Source of the DNA: Leishmania martiniquensis
Taxonomy: Eukaryota; Euglenozoa; Kinetoplastea; Trypanosomatida; Trypanosomatidae
Assembly: GCF_017916325.1 (NCBI RefSeq)
Contig: NC_090147.1
Span: 191,001-255,000 of the forward strand
Reading direction: 5' to 3'
Length of the DNA: 64,000 bases
In this document: positions 11,801 to 24,639 of the stretch, in pieces
Layout: every line of letters starts with the position of its first letter
Numbering within the stretch: position 1 is the stretch's first letter
The notes under the pieces: generated by a model
What the model was told of the DNA's origin: nothing
Databases searched by the model: none
What the model saw: only the letters and a program-made list of their open reading frames with translations
Position numbers and translations under genes: made by a program

Positions 11801-12422
11801 CGAAGCGAGGCGCGTTCCCTCACGTACACGTCGCGCTGCTATTGGAGTACCCCACCGTTCCTCTTTTTCTTTGTGGTGATGGTGATGGCGGTTGCGGTTT
11901 TTCTTTCCTCGCGTATGTCTCTGTGGGCCTCTCGCTGCGCTTTTGACCCCCGTCCCCGTCACTGAATCTTTTTTGTTGTCGATGACTTGTATGGGCGAAA
12001 CTTTCGTTTTTTTTTGCGCTTCGCTGTTGCTGTGCGCCGCAATGTCACAGCCGCCCCGCGGAAAGACCGGCCCTTTCGCTGGGATATGATCGTGGACAGT
12101 CTCAGCGAAACAAAGAAACGGAGAGAGAGAGACGCAGACCTGACGATGGGAGGGAGACGGGGGAAAAGCTCCTTCGTTTGTGTACGTGTGTCCACTTTAT
12201 GTGAGGTACTTAGGTGGCTTTCTACTCACATCTGCGGAGAACGTGTGTGTGTGGGTGTGGGTGTATGTGATGATGATGAAAGGAAGACAAACAGGCGGGA
12301 CAGGAGGGCAGCGACGCCAGAGCAGTACACAACGAGAGACGCGAGGGAGAGGGACGAGCAGACGGCTGAAGTCCTGCGCATCCTTTTTCCATGCAAGGAC
12401 CCCCCTACACGCACACATACGC
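8891..12422. other. Intergenic region with simple repeats, no gene recognised
   Basis: About 3.5 kb. The plus strand is mostly purine-rich, with (GA)n, (CA)n, polyA and TA-rich tracts near 9693-9702, 11398-11408 and 11474-11500, switching to pyrimidine-rich at about 11840-12020. A TGATGATGATG stretch lies near 12266. No frame shows the GC-rich third positions or balanced amino-acid use of the confident genes. Confidence 0.55.
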
Positions 12423-13593
12423 GCATACCACGCTACCTCCGCAGGGCAGTCTGCCAGCTTCAGGTCAGCGCCTTCTGGGTCCCCCGACCCGGAAGCCTTG
12501 CCACATACCTCCCTCAGTCGCTTTAGATCGTTTCTTTCTTGACAATGTACTAACCCGCCTCATGCAGGTCGATAAAGCTTGCGCACACGTACAACCCTCC
12601 GCCTCTCTTGCCCTGGGCTGCCTCTCAGTCCAAGCCGGCCAGGGAGCACCCCCCCACCGGATCGCCCCTAACATCGTCAGCAGGCCCTTCCTGTCCCACC
12701 GCACCCCGTCGTCGGGCACTCGCTGCGCCACCGGCGCCCGGCGGGCCTGGGTGGGCGGTATGCTTTCACCCGGCCGGGCCGCCACCAGGGCCACGCCCGC
12801 GGGCGTCCGCGCGCCCCCACCGGCACCCGCATCCTCCGCCCGCACGCCATACGCCACGCCAGCCGCGCCTCGCAGCCCAGGCGCCCAGCGCCCGCACGCC
12901 CGCACCACGCGATCGGCGGCGCCACGGCCTTCTTGCGTGGGCGGCGCGCCATCTTCATCTTCCACCTCCGTCGCCGCCGCGGGGGGAGGGGGGCGCGCCC
13001 GCATGGCTTGCCCGCGCATGCCGCGAAAAGCGGGACGCGGCGGGGCGCCCATGACGGCGGGGGTCCCCGGCACGCAAATGGGACCGCGCACCCACAGCCG
13101 GCCACCCTGAAGCCGCAAAGGGCGATGGCGGCAGGCACGCGCAGGGGGGGACCCCGCGTACCACGACCAAGACGCGCGCAAGCACCTCACCGTGCGAAAC
13201 GAGGTGCGCCTCGAGCCCCGAGAAGTCCACCAGCCGCGCGCAACGCACCGGGCACAGGCCGCGGCCGGGCGCCGCGGCAGCAAATAGAAGGGGGAGGGGG
13301 AGCAGCGCCGGCGCCCGCGCGGAGTTGGGCGAGGACACCCCCCTCCTGCACCCTTGTTTTTTTTTTGCGCGGAGCCAGTGGTCGCCCCAGCGGCCCTTAG
13401 CCCAGCACATCGCACTCTGTAGCGCGGCTTCGGGGGAGGGGAGTCGATCTGGCGACTGGGACCCGCGAACGGGACCGCAACCCATGCAAGTCGACAGCGG
13501 CTTCCCCTTACAAGGACGATGCCGGATGCCTGCCGGCTCCTTGGTGCTGCCATGGCTCGGGCTGCACATAGAAACACGGACATGACAAGCGCA
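12423..13593. mobile_element. 1171-bp GC-rich duplicated unit, copy 1
   Basis: The sequence matches 59145-60315 with a constant offset of 46722 bases. Similarity starts abruptly at GCATACCACGC and stops at GACATGACAAGCGCA, with unrelated flanks at both sites. Translations of several frames over about 12608-13400 are identical between copies. GC content is far above the surroundings. No terminal inverted repeat or target-site duplication is visible at these limits, so the true element may be larger and both copies fragments. Behaviour suggests a mobile or recently duplicated element; the family is not identified. Confidence 0.75.
12465..13593 (-). pseudogene. Broken coding remnant inside GC-rich unit copy 1
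   Basis: Two minus-strand frames look coding in different parts. Upstream (about 13270-13170) one frame reads ARLVDFSGLEAHLVSHGEVL, then stops at 12957-12955. Downstream (about 12970-12465) another frame with strongly GC-rich third positions runs through WDRKGLLTMLGAIRWGG and ends SRKKRSKATEGGMWQGFRV before TGA at 12467-12465. This is what a frameshifted larger ORF would look like. No known domain is recognised; a retroelement polyprotein piece is a guess. Confidence 0.4.
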
Positions 13594-16500
13594 GGCAAAA
13601 GGGCTGTGGCACCCAAGCTCGTAGGGCAGTGCACTGCGATACACCGCCCTTCCGTACTGCGGTACCCGCGCCGGACGCCATGAGGAGGACGGGCGAGTCC
13701 ATAGCAGCAATCTTATTCGATCCCCTGAGTCTTAGGCGATGGGGTTATCAGAAAGTCGCGTCCCGAGCCACACTGCCTCGCATGCAGCGCAAGGGCTGCA
13801 AGCAAGCGGGGCCGTAGCCTGTTACCGTGAATGCATGCGAATGCAACCGTATCCAGCAGCATTGCGACCCGCTACTAATTCGATGGCGATCTGCGCCGCA
13901 ACCTCTGCCCGGCGCAGAGTGAGAAGGCCACGAAAGGTGTGGGAGTCACCCCCAACCCCCACTCACCTACCCCCATGGCATGTCAGTGGTTCTTTTACCA
14001 CCTGGAAAGATCTCTCGCCGCTCGGCAGGAAGTGGTGAGCCGAAACATCGTCACTGCGGATGGGGGTCAGCCGCGCGGGTGTGGGGTGCCCAAAGAGGGG
14101 CATATCGACGAGGCGAGAGGCAGACCAGGAGGGATAGACAGAGGGGAGGGGAGGAGAGGAAAGCAAAGACGCGCAGGACAGGATGGGGGAGGGACGAGAC
14201 AGCAACTGAGAGAGAGGGAGAGGAAGGCACGCGCAAACGTGAGCAGCTTCTCCTGATGCGATGACGACCAGTAAACGAACGCAGAGATGCCCTGCCGACG
14301 ACATGCAACGGTCACACGTACGCGCCACTAGAGCGGCGTCGATATGGAATTGCATTCGTCAGGCAGTCAAGGGAATAGGCGTGCAAGTTTCCAAGGAGAG
14401 CGCTTCCGAAACTAGACCGCCTCGCGTCGATGCCCCTGTACTGCACTGATGCACCGCTCGCTGTATGCATACGCGCATTGAATGGCCCTCGCTTGCCTTC
14501 GAGCCACATCGACTGGCGAGTACAAAAGTGCATAAACGCATGCATATATATATATATACATATATATGTGTCAGCATATACATTTATATATACTCTTCAT
14601 CACTCTTGCTTTGGCTTTGATTCCATGAACAGATGCGGCCAGACGCAAGCGAAAAGAGAGAGAGAGACGGGGGGTGGGAGGAACGAAGACGACGAGGGGG
14701 TGTCGAGGAAGCCACAAAGGCAAGACTGCAGTCACGGTCGTGCGTGATGCCCACACACCTTTGTGTATACCAATGTCAGGAGGGGAAGCGGAAGCGAAAG
14801 AGAGAATGCGGAGAAGAGTAATGAAAAGAAAAGAGACACACAACAGAAGCGCGGGGATGCTGCAATACACCATGAGTCGAGAGACCGGCACAGCCTGAAG
14901 AGAAGGCAAAAATAACCGTGCGAAGCAATGGCTCGTGTTGGGCACATCTATATGCGTGCGGCTCTCTGCTGTGTGTGTGTGTGTGTCCTCTTCCCTTCTT
15001 TTGCGCACCGCTCACGGCCTATACGTTGGCTCACCCGCTTGGCGCTTTCTGCTCCGCCGTTCAGTTTCTCCTCACTCTCCCCGCTCCCCTCTTCTCCCTC
15101 TCTTGGAAGGTCACTGTTGCCTTTCCACCAGCAATGCAGAAGAGAGCGGAATGGTCCAAAGAGTGGAGGGAAAGTGTGCAAGGAGATACACACCACGCAT
15201 CGAAAAAAAAGCGGGGCCGGAGAGGTACACAGAAGACCGATAATGAACGACGAAATATGAATGCGTGCAGAGCCCGCCTCTCTGCGGCTCAGCACGAGAC
15301 ACGCGCCCGTCCATCAGCCGACGCGCACCTGCTTGTATGCGTTTCTGTGTAGCATTCCAGCAGTCAAGAGAGGGCGCTGCGGTCTCCTCCAGCTACACTG
15401 GAGCGCATGACAGCTCAAGCACCGACAGCGAAGCGTACGTGGTAACGGAGAAGCTCGAATCTGCACTCGCCGAAAGGTGGCGTGCATGGGAGAGAAGCAA
15501 AGGAGCCCGACGACGATGCCTCCACAACCTCTCGCGCGCTGCCAACACCGCATTGTCTCGTCGCCGCTATCGGCCTCGAAGCATTTCTTCTTCATCAACT
15601 ATTGCATCTGCTTGTGGCGCTGGTGACTTTTCAAGGCTGTGTTGGGGAAAGGGGCGACCGATGCTGCGGGTGAATCTGTGAGCGAAAAGGTAACAAAAAA
15701 AGAGGAATATATGTGGGAGCAAAGTGTGCATGTGTGTGTGAAGGAGTGTGTGGGAAGTCTGCGAATGCCCGTGCATCGCCTGTCCCCCCCCTCCCCTCCA
15801 CGCACACACACACAGACGCAAAGACCATTGCGTGAGGATAGACAGACATCCTCGCATCCAGTCACCTCCAGTTTTGTCCACTTAGGCAACTCTTTTTTTT
15901 TACATTTCGTGCGCCTTCTTTCCTTCATGGCATTGTCGGCCACAGCAACGGGAGGGGAAGGGGGCAGCCACCGCTGATGCGGCCGGCTTCGCGCCTCTGC
16001 GAGTAACCGTCACCTTATCCTTTCGGCACTGCAGCGAGACGCACGCACGCCTCGCCATCACCGCTCATCCTCTGCCGCGTGCACCTTCTTTCTCTCCCCC
16101 TCCCTCTTGCCCTCTCACGCACAGCGCACCTGCTCCAGGGGTATAAGAGATGACAGGCGCATGCGGCGACAGAAAACTCAAGAAAAATAAAAGGAGAGTC
16201 GGCAGAGAGGGCCGCAGGCGCAGGCGCAGGAAAGGGCTTCACGGGAAGATCGGCAGGCAAGCGCACGACCCCGGAAGAAAACGTGTACGGGGACGTGAAC
16301 AGCAGCGCGGCTCGATGAGTGGACGAGAGGGAGAGAGAGAGGCACGAATGGGCGATACAGGAAGACGTAATGCTGCCCAGCCGCGCTTCACCTCTCACCC
16401 CCACCTGGCCCTCCTTCCTGCTGCGTCCACTCCTCTCCCCCTTTTTCCGCCCCCGCACGCCCATGTATAACCAGAGGGGATCGAAGTTCGGCTACACAGA

Positions 16501-16809
16501 TCGCACACGACAAGAGCTCCGCTGCAGTGGCGTTCAATGAAGGGGAGCGAAGCAAAGAGGCACGCGCGAGACGATATCGGCCTTCTAAACTACGCGTTGG
16601 CGCTGAGCTCTTCGGAATGGTATGCACGAGAGCCCCGCCCAGCCCCGACAAGTCCCCTGCAGCCTGTGCTCCAAGAGAGCAATGGAGTCTAGCGAACGAG
16701 GGGGCAGCTGACCGCGAAGCTTTCCACTCAGCCAATGAATAAGAAACTGCATTCCATTGCACAAAGGTGTGACGGCTTGGCCGGCCGCACCTCATTCGGC
16801 CTGTTCAGC
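13594..16809. other. Intergenic region including a microsatellite-poor island
   Basis: From 13594 to about 14050 the DNA lacks simple repeats and differs from the surrounding intergenic DNA; it could be an old extension of the neighbouring GC-rich unit, but it is not shared with copy 2. The rest has (GA)n, (CA)n and (TA)n tracts (clusters at about 14544-14595), a plus-strand pyrimidine block at about 15060-15125, and microsatellite-poor DNA again from about 16460. Apart from the weak plus-strand candidate at 15337 I see no gene. Confidence 0.5.
15337..15681 (+). CDS. Weak candidate small ORF, 114 residues, on the plus strand
   Basis: The frame ATG 15337 to stop 15681 gives a protein of fairly balanced composition (for example EAYVVTEKLESALAERWRAW) followed by an Arg/Ser-rich tail. 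It lies about 210 bases after a plus-strand pyrimidine tract ending in AG (15060-15131). Against it: it opposes the direction of every confident gene, third positions are only moderately GC-rich, and an overlapping minus-strand frame of 95 codons is also open. It may be chance or a relic. Confidence 0.15.
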   Translation: MRFCVAFQQSREGAAVSSSYTGAHDSSSTDSEAYVVTEKLESALAERWRAWERSKGARRRCLHNLSRAANTALSRRRYRPRSISSSSTIASACGAGDFSRLCWGKGRPMLRVNL

Positions 16810-16873
16810 CGCGCCTGGTTCAGCCTCAGGAGCCGGGCGGTGGAGGGAGTCTCCTGAGGCTGAACCAGGCGCG
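16810..16873. repeat. Perfect inverted repeat: 23-bp arms, 18-base loop
   Basis: The arm at 16810-16832 begins CGCGCCTGGTTCAGCC and is matched exactly by its reverse complement at 16851-16873; the 18 bases between them are GC-rich. No T-run follows on either strand. It sits in a microsatellite-poor stretch with no gene. It could be a structured RNA element, a terminal-repeat remnant or a cruciform-forming site. Confidence 0.9.
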
Positions 16874-17479
16874 CCCCTTTGTTACCGAACGACTGAGGGT
16901 TTATGCAGCAACCGACAGGCATACACGTCCCCTGAGGCATGTGCTGCTCACCCGTGGCACAATAAAATGCTCGAAGCCAATGCGCGTCATGTCCGCGAGG
17001 AAACGAGTGAGTGCACTAGTACCTCCACGGACGTAGGCGCCGTTCGGCGAGGCAGATGGACAGCAACCAGCAAGTCCCCGTCCCCACCCACTGCCGTCGC
17101 TTCCAATGCGAGGAGCGCAAAGAAAAAAAAGAAGTCACTGACAACGAGGGGGAGGAGAAACGGTATAGAATAAAAAAATGGTGTGATTTTCCGTCTGTGC
17201 TATCACACGCACACACACACACAAACATTGACCCGCACGTGCCTGTGTCGGTCTGTCGTCGCATAGAGCCCTAAAGGAGTGGCAACGGCAAACAGTAAAG
17301 GAGAAAAGGCGTTTGGCACAGCCGAATGGCGAGGAGAAGAGACGGGCGAACACGAACCAGTGCCCGAGATGCTCCAGACGACAGGCACAAGGGTGAGGCG
17401 TCCAGGGAAGGAGGTGCACAGAGAGCAGTGAAAAAAAAAAAGAAATAAAAGCAGACGCGAAGCGAGTGTAGGCGTCAGT

Positions 17480-17495
17480 GGGGGGGGGGGGGGGG
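17480..17495. repeat. Run of 16 G on the plus strand
   Basis: An uninterrupted G tract of 16 bases (C16 in the transcribed direction). It has G-quadruplex potential in DNA and is a likely site of length variation or assembly error. Confidence 0.85.
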
Positions 17496-20400
17496 CAAAA
17501 CAGCCGCGCACGGCAATAAGCAAGCGAAACCGAACTGCAGTCATCGTCAAGAAGGGATAGAGGTAGAGAGACCGTGCACAGGTGCACGCACTCGCCACCC
17601 ACATGGTTGCACATCCGTCCACACGGAGAACCGTGAAGAGGGGGAGGAGCGCCTTCGAACAAAGGCACTCTCACCGATCCTCTGCACCACGGCAGGTGTG
17701 TCGCCGGTTCTCTGGCATGTATTTGTGCTGGACAAGTCACGAGAGGCAGGTGCAACGAAAGAGAAAAGAAGGGAGTATACATACACATATATATATACGC
17801 ATATCTTAGTGCAGAAAAACAGATGAACTCCTCCACCACCACCACTCCCTTAGCCAAAAGCGGTCATGATGAGTGCGTGTGGGGGGGAGGGGGGAAGGGG
17901 AGACGTATACGTACGCGCGGACGCATCTGTGAGTAAGATTCCATTTCCTCTCCGCTCCGCTATTGCTGTGTCGTCTTTCTGCCTCCTTCATTTTGCCTGG
18001 CTCTCCCTCACGTCATCCTCTGTCGCCGGAAAGGCGCCGCCTGGCAGCGCTGCCAATCGTTTGCCCTCGGGCCTCTGCCCCCCTCCCTCCCTCCCTCTCC
18101 GACACGAGTAGACAGATTGAAGGAACGAAAGAAAGGGCGAGTTCGAGGCGAGGGAAGGGGATGAAGAGAAACAGAACAGAAGCGGCGGCACGGCGAGAGA
18201 GACGGGTAAGGGGGAGGGAGGGAGGGGGGCGGAAAGGTCTATGCGATCCGCAGCGGCTGCAAGGACGACACAAAGCGCAATGAATGCAAACACTTGCGCG
18301 GGACCACCCTGCCGAGGACGGCATTCGAAAGACTGCAGTTGGCCCGCGTGGGAGACATGCAGAGGAGACGAGGCCGCAGACAAAAAAAAAAACGGAAGTG
18401 ATGCAATAGAGGAAGCAGAGGAGCTCGTGAAAGGAGGAGGAGCGCAGACGATCGAATACGCTCAATCTCTGCCATTCATGAGGCGAAGAAAGAGAGAGAG
18501 AAGACGGGGGGAAGGGGGGCAAAGAGCGATGCCGATGGCGATGGTCAGGATAGAAAGAGGGGGGAAGGAGGCCGTCGACAAGAGCAGCGGGGCCCTTCGT
18601 TTTTTTGTGCTTGCCCGTTTCCATCCCCGTTTGTGTATTGAGTGCGTGCGTGTGCGTCAAAACCAAAGGAGTGCGGGCAGCGACGCGCAGGCAGCAACTA
18701 AAACTACAACCGGCAGCACTCGCCCAGAGGGACACCGAAGGACGCATGCGCCACGTTACACACATGCGTGTATGGATAAAGAGAGAGAGAGACGCACACC
18801 TCAATGTCCGCGAACAATGATTTCTGTGTTGCTTCTTGCCAGACACCTACCTTGAGACAATAAATAAAAGAGCCGGCCCCCCCCCTCAACACACACACAC
18901 ACACCGCTTGTGCGCTTCCCGCAGTGTCTGCACACCGGCTGCGAGTTCAGAGGGTGTCAAAGAGGGAAGACTTAAAAAAACAATGAGGAGGGGCAGCGCG
19001 AGAGAGCGCAGCACGACGCCCATGCGCAAACGGAGAGACACACTACGCGAATACAAAAAAAAGCACAGCGCATTCGCCATCACCATGACGATCCACATCA
19101 AACACGCAGACGCACGCACGCCAACGGTGTACGCACGCGCAACGCTTCAGCATTAGGTTGCGCAACGCGCACAACAAAAAAGTCTACACCGAAATGCCGA
19201 AGCGAAGAAAAGGGCGAGGGGTGGTGAGGCGCGCATGGCGTGGTATGGGCATGCGCGCGAGTAGAAAGGACGCACACGAGCAAGCCTTTAGAAGTGCAAC
19301 AACAAAACAAGAGGGAGAAAAGACGGGCGGAACGAAAAAAAAGGCGCGCAGGAGAAGAGGAAAAGGGGTTGAAAAAATGGAAAGGCAGCTGAGAGGAGGG
19401 GGAAGGGGAGGGGAAGAAAAAGTGAGGACAGAAAGGTGCGCTACAGCGTGTGAGCGGAGGGGTCACGTATACAGAAGGGGGCTGCAGAGAAAAAAAAAAG
19501 ATATGAGGCGGGGGAGAAGTAGTAGGTTGCGTGATGCCAGAAACTCAAGACAGAGCGGCCGCATGGAGAAGAGGGAAAGAAAAACGCGCACTTGGGCGCA
19601 TTAGTAGCCCTCTCCCTCTCTTCCCATAATTCTTTTGTCGGGGCCTATGGAAAGGGGAAGGGAGCGAGGGTCTGCCTGCACTGGGCTGTCCAACGGACAA
19701 CTATCAGTCTACAGGGCGGTCATGGGCTTGTGCGCGCTTGGGCGTAGGAGCGTGTGGGTATGAGCGCGCATACGAGTGGCAAAGAGGCCCATACGTGTTG
19801 AATTCCTATGCTAAGCGCGGAAAGGCAAGAGGTCTTCACGCAACGCCGCCTTCCGCGCACGCAGACACCAACGGAGGCGCACGTGGGTACACTGGAAGAA
19901 AAGAGTGCTAGAAAAAATATATATTCGGACGACCGCACGAATGCGCTAAAGAGGGGAAAGGGAGCAGAAGAGGGAGGGGAGGGCCGCTGCATCGGCCTGA
20001 AGCAGTGGAGAGAATGCGCGAACTTGAAAACCGAAGATAAAAGGAGCGGCACCACGTCAGACGAGAAGCAGACGAGCGCCGTCCGAAAGGCGTGGAGCGA
20101 AGAGCGGGCGTGACACTTTCAATTTATTTCCTCTCGTAGGCGCCCAATACCGAATTGGGCGGGGAAAGCAAAAAGAAAAAAAAGAGCGGCCCGAACAACG
20201 TGAAAGGGTAAAACAGATTGGTGAGGGGGGAGAGGAGGGAGGGAGGGGGTCGTGGTGCGTGATGAGAAGTGCAAGGAGGAAACGAAAGCAGGCGCCTTTG
20301 CTTCCGTGGGACGAAAAAGAGCAGCGAAAACAAAAAGGGGGGACTGAATGTAATGAGTCGCAAGCGCGTTGCATGATGCGCGTACACGCTCTTGGGACCC

Positions 20401-22798
20401 AGTGGCACAAAGAAGCACGTGGCCCCATGCAGATTCTCCATATCGGCTTCGTTTGCTTCTCATATATGTGCCCGCATTGCAGGAGAAAAAGGGGTGGTAG
20501 TGCTGGAAGGGGACAAGTGTCGCCGTTCGAGGGGACGTATATGTGTGTGTTTGTATGTGGTAATGCAGCGAACACGTGTTGTGGAGCGGTGATGGAGTGA
20601 CGCCCATTGAATCTGCAACATAAAAAAAGAAAAAGAGAGAGCGGTAGCCATACACAAAAAAATAAAAACGGCGATAACACACATCCCCTCGGCATCATGG
20701 CACATAAACATGACAGCGTATCTGATACTCCCCTCCCTCAATTCCTGTTGTTATGTGTGTCTGGGGGGGGCAGAGGGAGGGTACGAAGAGGAGAGGGCAG
20801 ATGAGGACGAAGAATATTGGAAGGGAGAAGAGGGGAGTCGATGAGCTCGTTCTTCCCCCTCCTTGCCAAGCTATACATATGGGTCCGCTCTCTTGCACAT
20901 TTTTCTTCCTCCTGTTGAAGCTCACCGAGAGGCGAAAGGGTACAGCGCAGTGAGAGGTCGAACGAAAGGGAAAAAAAGGTGAAAAAAAATGCATCGGTCC
21001 ACAGAAAGAGACAGAGAGAGAGAAAAGGGGGATGGAGATGAATACGCCCCTGCTGCTCGCATCGAATGGGAAGCGAGTCGGCGGAGGGGCAGAGAGAAGG
21101 CGTTAGAAAGTGAGCCTGAGGGGCGCCCCATTCGAAGAGCCAATGTTAAAACGGAGCGAAGATACAGAGAATAAGTCTGCACGAAGCGTAAACTTTCCTA
21201 CCTTATTCGAATCAACGCCATGAGCCCCGTACCGGCTACCCGCCTCAACGACGTCTCCACGCCTTTGCGTGAAGCGCAAGGATGCTCCGGCTACTAACCG
21301 ACGCGAACGCCACTGCGTCTCCAAGCCCATTACACATCTACACTAGAGAAAATCTCTACTCGCCCGCTCACTTCGTGTTTGTGTGCACGGATGCGCATGC
21401 ATGGCTGAGCGTGAGCGCACAATCCCCCTCTACACACACACACACACACGCGCGCATAAAAAGAGCCCAGTCACAAAGGAAATCGAAGCAGAAACGCCAG
21501 ACAATCAACGAGGAAAGGGAAACGTGCGAGCGCGTCACCACGCACGAGGGCTCGCAGAAAGAAGAGGCTCTTACACATAGCGCAGAGCGGCCTCTTCCCA
21601 ATACGCAAGCTGCGCATTCGCCCGAGTTCCTTCTGCTCCCCTGCTGTTTCCAAGCAGCTCTTACCGCCATCCAACCGGCTCTGCATCGTCACACATGTAC
21701 CCGCGCATGCCGCCAGCAGAAGCGGAATACAACAACAACAAAAAAAAAAGAAGGATGAGAGAGACGGATAGCGGGGACATGGCGAAGCAGTTGGACTTGA
21801 CAGGTAAGCTTGACAGGGGCACTGCCGCGCTTGAACAGTCACTCAAAGGGACAGAAGCAGGAAGGGATGAGCTCGCACTGCGGCGGAGAGTAGGGAGGAA
21901 GAGGCGTTTCCATGAAGCTTAGTTGGCTTTCCTACTCGCATTGAGGATTTCGGCCACAAGCCGTGGTGCGTCTATTTATCTGTTGAGGTGTGTGTGTGTG
22001 AAGCGCGTACACCATGAGAGAGAAGAGAGAAGAGCTTCGAGAGTGCGCTCAGGTGCAATCCGTAATGAAAAAGAGAAGGAATAAACTGCACACGACTGCG
22101 CAAATGTGCCTCTCTGCCTGTGTGGGTGTGTGCAGGGGAGGAGGGGGGCTCTCTCTCGGTCTCTGATACGAGGGGGAGGGATGACAAGCGCAAAGAGGCG
22201 TGTGGCTGTTAGCGGGCGGGGGGAGGTGATCCGGAGCATTCAGGCACAACAGGGGAAAAAAGAGAGAGCTGCGACGTGGGTGCCACTACAGATAGTGAGG
22301 TGAAAAGAAAAAAATCTACGGCCGATCAAAGACGAAAAGGAGAAAGAAGGAAAGAGTGAGCGACACTGAGAGCGGAGAGAGGGAGGGAGGGAGAGAGAGG
22401 GGACAAGAACGAAAGGATACCGTAAACCAACAGGACATGAGCGATTCAATGCAGGCGTATCCAAAAGAAAGGGCGGAAGAAAAGGGGGAAAAGCGCAGTG
22501 GGGAGCGCTGCGGCTCTGGGCAAGCCATATGACAGACGAAAGCAAAGTTGCAGACACGCACCGAAATGGCAGCGAAAGTCCCTTGTCAGCATCTCCCCCT
22601 CCCTCTCCTTCCTCCTCTCGCGTGCAAAATGTTTGCGCTGCGCTCTTCGAGAACGCGTATTTCTGCTATGTTCGTCCGTTTCGCCTTTTCGTTTCACGGT
22701 GCCGTCACTGGACGCACGCCCCTATCGCCTCCACCTTCGACCTGTATACGTGCTCTCGCACATTATATATATATATATACATTAACGCACTCGCACAG

Positions 22799-22828
22799 GT
22801 GTATGCGTGCATAGGTGCACGCATACAC
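22799..22828. repeat. Inverted repeat: 12-bp arms, 6-base loop
   Basis: GTGTATGCGTGC at 22799-22810 pairs exactly with GCACGCATACAC at 22817-22828 around ATAGGT. It lies just right of a (TA)n tract. It may simply be a by-product of alternating purine-pyrimidine DNA. Confidence 0.75.
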
Positions 22829-24639
22829 GTTCCAAGGGGCGGGCGCCCGCGAGGGAGAGAAGAAGAGAGAGGAGGGGAGGGGAGGGAGATGACCGCATGA
22901 GTCGCCCCGCATCAAAGTTGTACACCGCACGCAGAGGGGAGTAAAAACACACGCGAAACTTTATACTTCCGCGACCACACGCGTCAAATACAGCACAAAG
23001 AAGAGGGTCAGAGGTCGGTGACATAAATAAATAAATAGAGGGAAGAGAGAGAGAGGGGGGTGGAATTCCAACGAGCTATTAAAGCGAAATGTTTCTCATC
23101 CCGGCGTACTTTAGACCCAAGTCGGACGTTCGATGGCAAACAAACACAAAAAAGAGGCGCACATTCGCTTGAGAGGTGATGGGGTGATGAAGGGGTGTGG
23201 TGGGTGGTCACCACGAGAGAAGGGAGAAAAGAGGGCGAGAAGGACACATAATACATAGTTGGGAAAAAAGGGGGCGAGAAGCGAAGACAATGAGTCAAGA
23301 ACAACACAGCGGAGGAAGAACGCATAGCTGAGCCAAACAGCAGACGAACCCATTTGTCGGCCGCGCATGCATGGCTAGGTCGTGTATGTGAGCCTGTGTA
23401 TATGTTGGTCGTTGGTGTGTCTCTGTGGCCGAAGGGCATTGCCGTATCGCCAGCCGCTTACCAGGGCATAAGAGCCGAAGAGAGGGAGAAGAATGAATGA
23501 ATGAATGAAGGGAAAAAATGGAAAAGGAAAGATGTAAGCGAGACACGACCGTCAGACACAGCGTGAGCAAGAGGTATAGAGGCAGCTACTTGGAAACAGC
23601 TCAAACAATAAGGGGGAAGATAGAAATACGCGTACGCTATCCAAAGCGGGTCGACTGGAATAAAGGAGAGGAAAGGAAGGGGGGAAGGGCAGCCGTCTTA
23701 TTCAAAGCGCTCGACAAACAGAAAGTTTGAAAAAAAGAACAGAGAAAGCGGCGCGCATCTCCGTTTCGCTCGTGATGCGCACACACAGGCGAAAGGTGAC
23801 GCGAAGAAAAGGAAAGCATCAACAGCAGAGAAACAGCATGTCGTACGGCATTGGTAAGCACGCACTCACAAGCACAACAGAAACAAAGGAGGACAGGAAA
23901 CGAATTACAAGGCACAGAACATAAAGACAGAAAGGGGGAAGGGTGGGGGTGACAGAGGGGCAGAGAGCGCTGAAGAACGCGGTCGGAGGGAAGACGTGAT
24001 GCAAAGATTACGGAGATGAGCGTACAGAGCGCGGAACCAGGCAGAGTTCGACACACAAAGAGAAGGAACAAGAACCAGAGAGAAAAAAAAAGGAAACGTG
24101 CCGTGCAAGATGAGAGGTGTGGTTACAACCACACAGCAGCTGGTAGAGAAAAGAGCCCACCGGCAGAGGAAGAGACAACCACCATCACGTGCTCACATGG
24201 AGGTCCGTGTGGGAGATTCTGCTGGAACGAAGCGAGTGACTTTAACGTGTGAAAAACATATATGTAAAGGTACTTATCTTCGAAAACGAAAGAAAAAGAG
24301 AGGGCCTGAACCTAAACGCAGCTGAGCGTACACGTGCAGACGCACCACACCGGCACCGTCACGCACTGGCGCACACGTTCGAGCCCTCACACATGGCAAA
24401 GTGAGAGCGAGAGAGACAGAGAGCTGAAAGAAATCAGAAGGGCTTGAAAAAGGTCATACGTGACGATCTGTGGTGGCGGCTGGGGAGAGGGAAGGGGAGG
24501 GGAGTTGGGAAATGGCAGTTCACCAAACACACGCACACACATGCAAGCATGTACACATACACGTTAGCGCAAACATGACACTGCCAAAAAAAAGGAAAGG
24601 GAGGGAGGAGGAGAAGCCAACTGAGAATGCTATATAGAG

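Noticed and set aside
12608..13054. 148-codon plus-strand frame in the GC-rich unit (also in copy 2)
   Set aside because: Extreme Pro/Ala/Arg content is the usual shadow of GC-rich coding-like DNA on the opposite strand.
18013..18846. 277-codon minus-strand frame
   Set aside because: Same low-complexity signature as the other intergenic frames; no ordered segment and no GC3 pattern.
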